A stretch of 64,000 nt of DNA from Saccharibacillus brassicae (lineage in GTDB: Bacteria > Bacillota > Bacilli > Paenibacillales > Paenibacillaceae), in NCBI RefSeq assembly GCF_006542275.1, contig NZ_CP041217.1:4590501-4654500 (forward strand), written 5' to 3'. The notes under the pieces are model-generated. The model had not been told where the DNA came from. It saw only the letters and a program-made list of their open reading frames with translations, and made no database searches. A program made the position numbers and the translations under genes. Positions 1 through 7,592 of the stretch are shown piece by piece. Position 1 is the first letter of the stretch. Each line of letters begins with the position of its first letter.

Positions 1-842
1 AAAGTCTGCGCGGCGGCCTGTCGCTCGGCGTATCCGGCTTCAGCTTCTGGTCACACGACATCTCCGGCTTCGAGCAGACGGCTCCGGCCGACGTCTACAA
101 ACGCTGGGTACAGTTCGGCCTGCTGTCTTCGCACAGCCGCCTGCACGGCAGCGACTCGTACCGCGTGCCTTGGCTGTTCGACGACGAAGCGGTCGACGTG
201 CTGCGCAAGTTCACGAAGCTCAAAAACTCGCTCATGCCGTACCTGTTCAACCAGGCGGCGGAATCGGCGGAACGCGGCATTCCGATGATGCGTCCGATGT
301 TCCTGGAGTTCCCGGAAGATCCGACCTGCGGACCGCTGGACCTCCAGTACATGTTCGGCGATTCGATTCTCGTGGCTCCGATCTTCAACGAGCAGGGCGA
401 TGTGACCTACTACCTGCCTGCGGGCACGTGGACAGGTCTGCTGGACGGCCAGACGAAGCAGGGCGGACGCTGGTACAGCGAAAACTACGACTTCATGAGC
501 CTGCCGGTCTTCGTCAGAGAAGGCACGCTGCTGGCTGTCGGCAGCCAGGACAGCAAGCCGGATTACGACTACGCCGACGGCGTGACGCTGCACCTGTTCG
601 GTCTGGAAGACGGCAAGACCGCTTCCGCGAACATCATCGGCCTCGACGCGAAGACGGTCGTCGAAGCTTCGGCCGTACGCAGCGGCAGCGAGATCAAGAT
701 CAGCGTATCGGGCGGACAGAACGTGAAGCTCGTGCTGCGCGGCATCTCCGAAGTATCCGGCGTGGACGGCGCTTCGCATGAAGCCGGCGAACAAGGCCTG
801 CTGCTGACGCCTGCCGGCGGCAGCGTGACGGTTAACCTGTAA
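1..842 (+). CDS. GH31 alpha-xylosidase/alpha-glucosidase, C-terminal part (5' truncated by window)
   Basis: The reading frame is open from base 3 to a TAA at 840-842 and enters the window inside a GH31 barrel. The first residues read SLRGGLSLGVSGFSFWSHD, which closely resembles the YicI-type alpha-xylosidase segment that follows the acid/base aspartate. The nucleophile and acid/base residues therefore lie before the window. The rest covers the end of the barrel (RVPWLFDDEAV, MRPMFLEFP, YMFGDSILVAPI) and the beta-sandwich C-terminal domains. The family releases alpha-linked xylose or glucose from oligosaccharides such as xyloglucan fragments. No signal sequence can be judged. The next gene downstream, after about 800 bases of repeats, is a GH3 glycosidase on the same strand. 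The GH31 family is confident; the xylosidase specificity is inferred from motif similarity. Confidence 0.88.
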   Translation, partial: SLRGGLSLGVSGFSFWSHDISGFEQTAPADVYKRWVQFGLLSSHSRLHGSDSYRVPWLFDDEAVDVLRKFTKLKNSLMPYLFNQAAESAERGIPMMRPMFLEFPEDPTCGPLDLQYMFGDSILVAPIFNEQGDVTYYLPAGTWTGLLDGQTKQGGRWYSENYDFMSLPVFVREGTLLAVGSQDSKPDYDYADGVTLHLFGLEDGKTASANIIGLDAKTVVEASAVRSGSEIKISVSGGQNVKLVLRGISEVSGVDGASHEAGEQGLLLTPAGGSVTVNL

Positions 843-848
843 AAATAA

Positions 849-903
849 CGGGGCAAGGGGTAAGGACGCGTTTTCCGGAAGGAGCGCGGCTTTGCCCCAT
901 TTG
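849..903 (+). terminator. possible terminator hairpin after the GH31 gene
   Basis: Complementary arms GGGGCAA (850-856) and TTGCCCC (892-898) follow the stop codon by 7 bases, with a long, partly self-complementary loop. Only ATTT follows, so the U-tract is poor and the call is weak. Confidence 0.35.
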
Positions 904-1007
904 CGTAGGAAAAAAAGGGAGAGAAAGCGCCAAGGGAAGGGCGGAGTCGTCTACGTGGGCGAGGTGGAGGGCGGCGGTTTGGGCGGAACCCGCGAGTAAG
1001 ACGGGGA

Positions 1008-1290
1008 ATGTTGACTAGGCGTCAACATTTCAAGCGAGACTCGCACATAAAGTCGCAAATGTTGATTAGGCGTCAACATTTCAAGCGAGACTCGCAGGTA
1101 AAGTCGCAAATGTTGATTAGGCGTCAGCATTTCAAGCGAGACTCGCAGATAAAGTCGCAAATGTTGATTAGGCGTCAACATTTCAAGCGGGACTCGCAGA
1201 TAAAGTCGCAAATGTTGATTAGGCGTCAACATTTCAAGCGAGACTCGCACATAAAGTCGCAAATGTTGATTAAATGTGCGCATTTGCCGC
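1008..1290. repeat. 51-bp tandem repeat array, five units plus a partial sixth, two dyads per unit
   Basis: Units begin at 1008, 1059, 1110, 1161 and 1212, with a degenerate sixth at 1263. Each has AAATGTTGA and TCAACATTT (9-bp arms, 7-base loop TTAGGCG or CTAGGCG), then GCGAG-A-CTCGC (5-bp arms), then AAAGTCGC. Units 1 and 5 share the CACATA variant. Units 3 and 4 have CAGATA. Unit 3 breaks the first dyad (TCAGCATTT) and unit 4 alters the second (GCGGGACTCGC). Because 51 is divisible by 3, both strands stay open as repetitive reading frames, but no ribosome binding site or protein family supports coding. Function is unknown; clustered protein-binding sites or transcript hairpins are possible. 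Confidence 0.9.
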
Positions 1291-1578
1291 GGTTTTAGCC
1301 GCAATCGGCTCTTTTGCATTGAAAATGTTGATTTTTAATCCACATTTGCATGAAACTCTATCGGCACAGGGGACAAATGTTGACCAAAAGTCATCATTCG
1401 TCCGCGCGGCTAGTCTGGTTTTCGCTAATTTTATAAGGTACGCGAACGACGGAAAGACAGAAAGACAGAAAGACAGAACGAATGAACGAACGAGCGGGCG
1501 CAGCGCATACCGGAAAATTCACCGCGGTCGTGCCCGAATGCTCGTTTGATTTCTTTTCCGTTTAATTTCTTTTAATAA

Positions 1579-1592
1579 TGAGAGCGCTTTAT
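1579..1592 (+). promoter_or_regulatory. possible catabolite-responsive element (cre) upstream of the GH3 gene
   Basis: TGAGAGCGCTTTAT resembles the CcpA-binding cre consensus TGWAANCGNTNWCA but misses the terminal CA and one internal A. It lies about 70 bases before the GH3 start, a plausible place for glucose repression of a glycosidase. The assignment rests on similarity only. Confidence 0.3.
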
Positions 1593-1661
1593 TGATTGGG
1601 AACGTTGAACCGATTCGAGGGAAAGACTCAACAGGCAGGCCCAATTAAGGAGGGAAAAGAA

Positions 1662-4600
1662 ATGACGCAGTTGTATTTGGACCACTCGCAGCCTTTGGAG
1701 ACACGGGTGCGCGACCTGATCGCCCGGTTCACGCTTGAAGAAAAGCTCGCGCTGCTGCCGACCCGGCAGGCGGCGGTGGAGCGGCTCGGCGTGCCGGCTT
1801 ACCGCGTCGGCGGGGAAGCGGCGCACGGCGTCGCCTGGAAAGGCGTAGCGACGGTGTTCCCGCAGCCGATCGGCTTGTCGTCGACCTGGAACAAAGAGCT
1901 GCTGCGCGAGATCGGTTCCGTTATCGGCGACGAAGCACGCAGCTATCACCGAAGCGAACCGGAGACGCACGGGCTGACGCTGTGGGCGCCGACGGTCGAC
2001 ATGGAGCGGAACCCGCTTTGGGGACGGACGGAAGAAGCGTACGGCGAAGATCCGCATTTGACGGGCAAGCTTGCCGCGTCGCTTGCGCGCGGGATGCAGG
2101 GCGACCATCCGTTTTATCTGAAAATGGTCGCGACGCTCAAGCACTTTTTCGCCAATAATAACGAAGTCGGCCGCCTGGACGGATCGTCCAGCGTGACGCC
2201 GCGCAATATGCGCGAGTATTATCTCGAAGCGTTCCGTATTCCGTTCGAGGAAGGCGGCGCGCTGTCGATGATGACGGCCTACAATTCGATCAACGGCACG
2301 CCGGCGATCGAGAGTCCTTACGTGCAGCGGTTCGTCAAGGACGAGTGGAAAATGGACGGCTTCATCGTCTGCGACGGAGGCGATCTGTCGCAGACGGTGA
2401 ACTTCCACAAGTATCACGACTCGCACGCCGAGTCCGTGGCGGGCGCGCTGCTCGCCGGCGTCGACAGTCTGACCGACGACCCGGAGCTTGTGATTTCGGC
2501 GGCGCGCGAAGCGCTGGAGCGCCGCCTGATCGGCGAAGAAGACGTCGACCGCGCGCTCGTCAACGTCTTCCGCATTCGGTTCCGGCTCGGTCAGTTCGAC
2601 CCGGAAGAACAGAACCCCTATGCGCGCATCCCGGAATCGACGCTGTGCGCGCCGGAGCACGCCGAGCTGGCGCGGCGTGCGGCGGAGCAGTCCGTCGTGC
2701 TGCTCAAGAACGACGGACTTCTGCCGCTGCGAAGCGCGGACGTGTCCGGCGCAGCCGTCGTCGGACCGACGGCCGACGCGGTCTGGACGGATTGGTACAG
2801 CGGCACGCTGCCGTACCGCGTGTCGATTCTGGACGGCGTCCGGGCGAAGCTGGACGTCAACGACCCGGCCGCAGGTTCCGCGGCCGGGGAGGGGCCTGCG
2901 GACGGCTTCGCGGCCGGAGGTGCCGCCGGCGAGCGTTCGCGGCGGATCGGCGCGGCCGGAACGGTGCGCGAAGCGAACGAAGCGGTCGCCGGCTTCGATG
3001 AAGCGCAGCGCTGGCTGCGCGTTCGGGCCGCATACGGCGGCCCGGAAGCGCCCGGCGGCACACAGCCGGGCGGCAGCGGCGCAGCGGCGGCGGATGCCGC
3101 AAGCGCCTTGCACGCCGCAAGCACAGTTAATGCGGCATCCGCGGCAAGCGCCGTACGCTACGTCGAAGGCAGCGACACGGTGCGGCTGAGAGATGCCGCG
3201 GACGGCGGCGTATGGGCCGTGCAGCCGGGCACAGACGGCGTGCTGGCGCTGCGCGGCGCGGCATATGCGCAGCCGGACGGCGCGGCGGATACGCGGTCCG
3301 GCTCCGCGCAGGAGCGTCAGGGCGACCCGGCGGCAGCTCCGCGCGCTGACGCGGAAGGCCGAAGCGACGCTTCGCTGTTCGAGCTGACCCGCTGGGGCTG
3401 GGGACAGCATACGCTTCAGGCGCATGCCAACGGCCGCTTCGTCAGCGCGCAGGACGACAAGCCGCTGTCGGCTTCGGCCGACAAGATCGGCGGCTGGTTC
3501 GTCAAGGAACTGTTCGACCTGCACGAAGGCAGCGGCGGAGAGCTGACGCTGCGGCAGTGGAACGGCCTGCCGATCGGCCGGTTCGCCGGCGAATCGGCGC
3601 AATCCGCCGGGGCGGGCAGCGCAGGCTTGACGCCGCAGGATTCGGCGGATTCGCTTTCGGCGGCTGACAATCCGCCCGCTTCTCCGTCTCCCGATCCGCC
3701 TGCTTTGGAGGCTCCCGATCCGCCCACGTCTCTTACCGCCGAGCCCGCTTCTCCTGCCGCTGAGCCGCCTTTTCCTGCCGCCGGACCCGCTTCTCCGTCT
3801 CCCAATCCTTCTGCGTCTCCGACCACTCGGCCCGCGCCTACGCTGCGCGCCGCTGAGCCGGACAGCGAAGACGCGGCCGCCAAGCTGCACCTGGAGACGG
3901 TGCGCAGCGGGATCGAACAGGCGGCCGAAGCGGCGCGGCAGAGCGACGTCGCGATCGTTTGCGTCGGCAACAGCCCGTACGTCAACGGCAAAGAAGAGAT
4001 CGATCGTCCGTCGCTCCGGCTGCCGCCGAGCCAGGAAGAGCTGATCCGCGCCGTGCACGCGGCCAATCCGCGCACGGTCGTCGTGATCGTCGGCAGCTAT
4101 CCGTTCGCTCTGGGAGATCTGGCCGAGCTGGTGCCGGCGATTGTGTACACGGCGCACGGCGGGCAGGAGATGGGCACGGCAATCGCCGACGTCCTGTTCG
4201 GCGACGCCGCTCCGGCGGGACGGCTCAGCATGACGTGGTACCGTTCGGAAGCGGACCTTGCGCCGATGACGGATTACGACATTATCGGCAGCGGACAGAC
4301 GTACCAATATTTTGCCGGCGACGTACTGTACCCGTTCGGCCACGGTCTGACGTATACGCCGTTCCGCTACGGAACGCCCAAGCTGAACGGAAACACGTTC
4401 GGTGAAGGCGACGTCGTTACGGTGGAGATCGAGCTGACGAACGCGGGCACGGCGGACAGCGAAGAAGTGCCGCAGCTGTACGTACACGCCGCGCAATCGA
4501 GAGTCAAACGTCCGCTCAAGCAGCTCAAAGGCTTCGAACGCGTGCACATCGCGGCGGGACACACGGCAACAGTGAACTTCGAGCTTCCGGTCCGCGAGCT

Positions 4601-5168
4601 TGCGTTCTGGGACGTCACGCGCGACAAGTTTTGCGTGGAATCCGGTACGTACACGCTGATGATCGGCGCTTCTTCCGCGGATATCCGGGCGCAGGCCGAC
4701 TTTGCGGTAGAAGGCGAGACGGTGCCGCCGCGCAATCTGTACGTCCCGGTCCGCGCGGAGAACTTCGACGAGTCCGATAACGTGCTGCTGGACGAAGGCG
4801 AGCACGGCGAGACGGCTGTCCGTACGGCCGATCCGACTTCGCCGGGCGAACTGTGGTTCCGCGAGGTCGATCTGACCCGTGGACTGGCCGGCTGGACGCT
4901 GCGCGTGCGCAACGGCGGAACGGCCGGGCGCGTCGAGCTTCGTCTCGGAGACGCGGACGGCAAGCTGCTCGGCGTGGAAGATATCGCGGGCGCACGGGAA
5001 GGGGAATGGAGTACTCTGGCCGGTCAAAAAGAGCCGGGCGGACGTGACGCGAAGACGTCGGATGATCCGGCGGCCGGCTTGACTGTCGATCGCCCGGTCG
5101 ATCTGCATGTCCGGCTGCACGGTTCGATCCGCTTGGGCGAGCTGACGCTGCTTCCGGCAGCCGAATGA
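1662..5168 (+). CDS. GH3 beta-glycosidase with internal fascin-like/Pro-rich insertion and C-terminal CBM6-like domain
   Basis: This 1168-residue enzyme starts at ATG 1662, preceded by AAGGAGGG at 1648-1655; an earlier in-frame start lacks a site. GH3 enzymes remove beta-linked glucose or xylose from non-reducing ends. The N-terminal barrel (about 1-330) carries the nucleophile Asp238 in VCDGGDL. The second GH3 domain starts near QSVVLLKNDGLLPL (about 344) and is split at about residue 400 by roughly 330 residues. These comprise an Ala/Gly-rich stretch, a fascin/beta-trefoil-like part (HANGRFVSAQDDKPLSAS), and a Pro/Ser/Ala linker (about 670-725). The GH3 fold resumes near 752, with GKEEIDR (about 777) as the likely acid/base region, followed by a Fn3-like domain and a CBM6-like C-terminus. 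No signal peptide is visible, so it is probably cytoplasmic. Exact substrate is unknown. Confidence 0.93.
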   Translation: MTQLYLDHSQPLETRVRDLIARFTLEEKLALLPTRQAAVERLGVPAYRVGGEAAHGVAWKGVATVFPQPIGLSSTWNKELLREIGSVIGDEARSYHRSEPETHGLTLWAPTVDMERNPLWGRTEEAYGEDPHLTGKLAASLARGMQGDHPFYLKMVATLKHFFANNNEVGRLDGSSSVTPRNMREYYLEAFRIPFEEGGALSMMTAYNSINGTPAIESPYVQRFVKDEWKMDGFIVCDGGDLSQTVNFHKYHDSHAESVAGALLAGVDSLTDDPELVISAAREALERRLIGEEDVDRALVNVFRIRFRLGQFDPEEQNPYARIPESTLCAPEHAELARRAAEQSVVLLKNDGLLPLRSADVSGAAVVGPTADAVWTDWYSGTLPYRVSILDGVRAKLDVNDPAAGSAAGEGPADGFAAGGAAGERSRRIGAAGTVREANEAVAGFDEAQRWLRVRAAYGGPEAPGGTQPGGSGAAAADAASALHAASTVNAASAASAVRYVEGSDTVRLRDAADGGVWAVQPGTDGVLALRGAAYAQPDGAADTRSGSAQERQGDPAAAPRADAEGRSDASLFELTRWGWGQHTLQAHANGRFVSAQDDKPLSASADKIGGWFVKELFDLHEGSGGELTLRQWNGLPIGRFAGESAQSAGAGSAGLTPQDSADSLSAADNPPASPSPDPPALEAPDPPTSLTAEPASPAAEPPFPAAGPASPSPNPSASPTTRPAPTLRAAEPDSEDAAAKLHLETVRSGIEQAAEAARQSDVAIVCVGNSPYVNGKEEIDRPSLRLPPSQEELIRAVHAANPRTVVVIVGSYPFALGDLAELVPAIVYTAHGGQEMGTAIADVLFGDAAPAGRLSMTWYRSEADLAPMTDYDIIGSGQTYQYFAGDVLYPFGHGLTYTPFRYGTPKLNGNTFGEGDVVTVEIELTNAGTADSEEVPQLYVHAAQSRVKRPLKQLKGFERVHIAAGHTATVNFELPVRELAFWDVTRDKFCVESGTYTLMIGASSADIRAQADFAVEGETVPPRNLYVPVRAENFDESDNVLLDEGEHGETAVRTADPTSPGELWFREVDLTRGLAGWTLRVRNGGTAGRVELRLGDADGKLLGVEDIAGAREGEWSTLAGQKEPGGRDAKTSDDPAAGLTVDRPVDLHVRLHGSIRLGELTLLPAAE

Positions 5169-5201
5169 TCCCGAAGCCCGAAATCGCTTGACAGCCCGCA
5201 G

Positions 5202-5231
5202 GCCGCCTCTTATGGTCAAGAGGCGGCTTTT
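5202..5231 (+). terminator. rho-independent terminator after the GH3 gene
   Basis: A perfect 10-bp stem, GCCGCCTCTT (5202-5211) with AAGAGGCGGC (5218-5227), encloses a 6-base loop and is followed by TTTT. It ends GH3 transcription before the next gene. Confidence 0.8.
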
Positions 5232-5280
5232 GGTGTCGTATCAGGCCGAATTGGATCGGCGACGAGGAGGAATATCCCGC

Positions 5281-6009
5281 ATGGGAGTCAAAGTGATTTC
5301 GGAACGCATCCGCAGCGTGGGCATCTGGGTCGGCCTGCCGATCGAAGTCTGGATCGTGGCGGAGCCGGACGGCGTAACGCTCGTCGATACCGGCCTGTCG
5401 ATGATGGCGGGAGCCATTCTGCAAGAAATCGACCGGATGAATGCCGGTCCGCTGAAGCGGATCGTGCTGACGCACGGCCATGCCGACCATGTGGGCGGGC
5501 TCAAGCGCATCCTGGCGCAGCGTCCCGTCCCGGTGTACATGCACGAGCGCGAGATTCCGTACGCGGAAGGGGACTTGGCTTATCCGGGGAAAAGCCAGGC
5601 CAGAGCCCATGTGGAAAAAGGCATCCTGCAGCCGCTGCCCGCCGCGCCGAAGCACGGACCGGCGCGAATCGGCGAACTGGACGTGTACTTCACGCCCGGC
5701 CATTCGCCGGGACATGTCGTATATGGGCACGGCGCGGACAAGGTGCTGCTGGCCGGCGACCTGTTCAACGCCAAGCGGGGCCGGTTGATCCCGCCCCGAT
5801 TCACGCCCGATCCCGAACTTGCGCTGCAAAGCGCAGGCGTGCTCCGAGATTTCGATCCCGAACGCATGCAAGTGTGCCACGGCGGGACGGTCTATCGTCC
5901 GGCGGGCCAACTGGACGATCTGGAGCGCGAAGCCGAAGCGTCCAAGCGGGCTCAAGCCCGGCTGCAGGAGATGCGGGACAAACGAAACAGCAAGAAAAGC
6001 CGGCGCTGA
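5281..6009 (+). CDS. MBL-fold metallo-hydrolase
   Basis: The product has 242 residues. ATG 5281 follows GAGGAGGA (5264-5271) by 9 bases. The metal-binding signature HGHADH near residue 65 (HxHxDH), the later TPGHSPGH histidine, the LLAGD aspartate and the CHGG histidine complete the usual binuclear metal site of glyoxalase-II-like hydrolases. The C-terminal 25 residues are Lys/Arg-rich and probably disordered. The family covers thiolesterases, lactonases and other hydrolases, and nothing here fixes the substrate. The gene stands alone, between terminators. Confidence 0.9.
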   Translation: MGVKVISERIRSVGIWVGLPIEVWIVAEPDGVTLVDTGLSMMAGAILQEIDRMNAGPLKRIVLTHGHADHVGGLKRILAQRPVPVYMHEREIPYAEGDLAYPGKSQARAHVEKGILQPLPAAPKHGPARIGELDVYFTPGHSPGHVVYGHGADKVLLAGDLFNAKRGRLIPPRFTPDPELALQSAGVLRDFDPERMQVCHGGTVYRPAGQLDDLEREAEASKRAQARLQEMRDKRNSKKSRR

Positions 6010-6024
6010 GCACCGGCTTTTTTT
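5996..6024 (+). terminator. terminator overlapping the end of the MBL hydrolase gene
   Basis: AAAGCCGG (5996-6003) pairs with CCGGCTTT (6013-6020) and is followed by a T run. The stop codon (6007-6009) lies in the loop. Confidence 0.85.
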
Positions 6025-6135
6025 CTCGGCCAGCTTGCTTCGTTTTTTTGCCTAACCTGCCTCGTTTCCTTACCCGACTTACCCGATTTTCTCGGGCAGC
6101 CGGTACTCGTTCGCCGGGCGGCATCTTTGGACTCC

Positions 6136-6209
6136 GTTAACGAATGCTGATCACGCTATTTGCCCGTATATGCGTTTTTATCGACGCTAACGAATCGTGA
6201 TCACGCTAT
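6136..6209. repeat. two direct copies of a GTTAACGAAT..TGATCACGCTAT element, 50 bases apart
   Basis: Copies at 6136-6159 and 6186-6209 differ at few positions (GTTAACGAATGC versus GCTAACGAATCG, then TGATCACGCTAT in both). A further copy at 6743-6770 keeps GTTAACGAATGCTAATATCG with the same flanking TTGGACT. The core contains the palindrome TGATCA. Function is unknown. Confidence 0.65.
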
Positions 6210-6626
6210 AAACTGCGAATCGTCCGTAAACGGCCTCCGGACGCTCCATAAGGGTTTGACGATTCGTTAGTTTGCGCATAAAGCGAAAAGTCGGCGAATT
6301 GCGATATGAGGATTCGCTGCGTTCTCCATCGACGCGGGAATCACGGACGAAGGCAGGCAAAAACACGCAGCAGGTGCAAAATACTCAGCAAACGCAAAAA
6401 ATGCAACAGAAGCAAAACAAGCAAAGAAGCAAAACAAGAAAAGAAGCAAAACAAGCAAAAGAGGTAAAGTCAGCAATAAAGGGAACATAAGCAAAAAAGC
6501 GCAACACAAGCAAAACAAGTAAAAGAGGCAACAGAAGCAGCAAACGCAAAAAACGCAACAGAAGCGAAAAAGGCGAAAGAGGCAGAAGTAGCACACGCAA
6601 AAGCAGCAGCGGACTCGGAAAACGCA

Positions 6627-6700
6627 CAGGAAAGCCAGCGCGGAAAACGTACAGGAGAGCCAGCGAGGAAAACGCACCGGAGAGCCAGCGAGGAAAATGT
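6627..6700. repeat. 25-bp tandem repeat, three units
   Basis: Units starting at 6627, 6652 and 6677 share CAGG(A/G)AGCCAGCG and GGAAAACG with a few substitutions. A degenerate unit precedes them. No coding support. Confidence 0.65.
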
Positions 6701-6857
6701 GCATGACAGCCGGTATCGCTTCGCCGTGCAGCAGCCGTGTTGGACTGCGTTAACGAATGCTAATATCGCGTTCTTGCTCCGCTATTACCCCGCTCCTGCC
6801 CGGCTCCCGCCCCGCTCCTGCCCGGCCCGCGCGCCGCCCCGGAACCCAATCCTACGC

Positions 6858-6895
6858 AAACAGCCCGATTCTCCGGTTGGAGAATCGGGCTGTTT
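6858..6895 (-). terminator. strong terminator, oriented for the MarR gene and symmetrical
   Basis: AAACAGCCCGATTCTCC pairs perfectly with GGAGAATCGGGCTGTTT (17-bp stem, 4-base loop). The A/T ends allow it to work on either strand; on the minus strand it ends the marR transcript, about 110 bases after the stop codon. Confidence 0.85.
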
Positions 6896-7007
6896 AACAT
6901 GTTAAGCCGGCGCCGGCTTTTTACGCGCAGCTCCTTACGCCGGCTGCGGCACAAGCACTTGTACGAATTCCAACGCGAAGCTTCCGCGCTGCGGACCGAA
7001 ACCGTAT

Positions 7008-7487
7008 TCAGGCCAAATCGGACTCTTCCTCGCCGCCGGCTTCGATGGCCGGGCCGTCGTCGTAACGTTCCGCGTTGCGTTCGATTCTGCGGAACGCTTC
7101 GGCCAGCACGTCCAACTGCTCGGGCGTGAAGTCTTCGATCATGGCGGCGTTATGATGCCGTTCGATCACCGACGTCTCTTCCGTGACCTGGCGGCCTTTG
7201 TCCGTCGGATAGATAAGGTAGGCGCGCCGGTCCGCCCGGTCGCTGCTGCGCATGATCAGTCCTTTGCGGTGCAGGACGTTGAGGATGCGGGTGACGGTCG
7301 GCTGGTCTTTGGAGGTGCGTTCGGCGATTTCTTTTTGATTCATGCCTTCCTTGAAACAGATGCAGCACATCACGGACCACTGCTCGGGCGTCAAATCGTA
7401 GTCTTTGAGCTTGGCGGCGAGACGGTTGCTGACTTTGCGGTAGATGACGCCCAGTTGAAAACCGATAGAATCTTGCGGCTGATACAA
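7008..7487 (-). CDS. MarR-family transcriptional regulator
   Basis: The 159-residue winged-helix protein starts at a TTG (7487), 7 bases after AGAGGGGG. The DNA-binding core includes LTPEQWSVMCCI, MNQKEIAERTSKDQPTVTRILNVL (recognition helix) and the wing SDRADRRAYLIYPTDKG. MarR proteins act as dimers, usually repressing genes near their own. Three Cys residues in or next to the first helices (MCCICF) could be redox-sensitive, but this is inference. Its right-hand neighbour on the same strand is a sensor kinase gene, about 100 bases upstream, so no clear target operon is adjacent. Confidence 0.9.
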   Translation of the reverse strand: MYQPQDSIGFQLGVIYRKVSNRLAAKLKDYDLTPEQWSVMCCICFKEGMNQKEIAERTSKDQPTVTRILNVLHRKGLIMRSSDRADRRAYLIYPTDKGRQVTEETSVIERHHNAAMIEDFTPEQLDVLAEAFRRIERNAERYDDGPAIEAGGEEESDLA

Positions 7488-7592
7488 CGATAGTCCCCCT
7501 CTTACTCGACCGGATTCCGTCCCCGCGGACCGGTCTGCTCATTCTGGTTTTGCTGCTTGCTCACGCAAGTATACGAAGTTCGGAAAGCGGTG

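Larger units (their letters stand above)
843..1661. other. 819-base intergenic region between GH31 and GH3 genes
   Basis: Besides the 51-bp array, two degenerate relatives of its ATGTTGA core occur at about 1322-1350 and 1374-1400. A purine-rich tract with three GAAAGACA units lies near 1452-1475. From about 1540 the sequence becomes AT-rich ahead of the GH3 gene. I see no supported gene here. Confidence 0.6.
6025..6858. other. 830-base gene-free region with dispersed and low-complexity repeats
   Basis: The first part holds copies of a GTTAACGAAT/TGATCACGCTAT element (6136-6159, 6186-6209, partial inverted copy 6261-6270, diverged copy 6743-6770). Positions about 6340-6600 are A-rich with irregular CAAAACAAG and GCAAAAG units. 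A 25-bp tandem repeat follows at 6627-6700. The open frames here encode only Lys/Gln- or Phe/Cys/Leu-biased peptides without convincing start sites, so I call no gene. Confidence 0.6.

Noticed and set aside
1008-1290. CRISPR array
   Set aside because: The units are contiguous 51-bp copies with no unique spacers, and there are no cas genes.
951-1319. Repetitive peptides (17-residue period) on both strands across the 51-bp array
   Set aside because: A period divisible by 3 keeps all frames open; there is no convincing ribosome binding site or family, and the DNA dyads explain the conservation better.
1572-5219. A 1215-residue open frame on the minus strand opposite the GH3 gene
   Set aside because: It is an Arg-rich antisense shadow caused by high GC at third positions; the plus strand has clear GH3 motifs and a ribosome binding site.
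6267-6704. Phe/Cys/Leu-rich minus-strand membrane-like protein and Lys/Gln-rich plus-strand peptide
   Set aside because: Both are translations of a low-complexity A-rich tract with no plausible start or homology.
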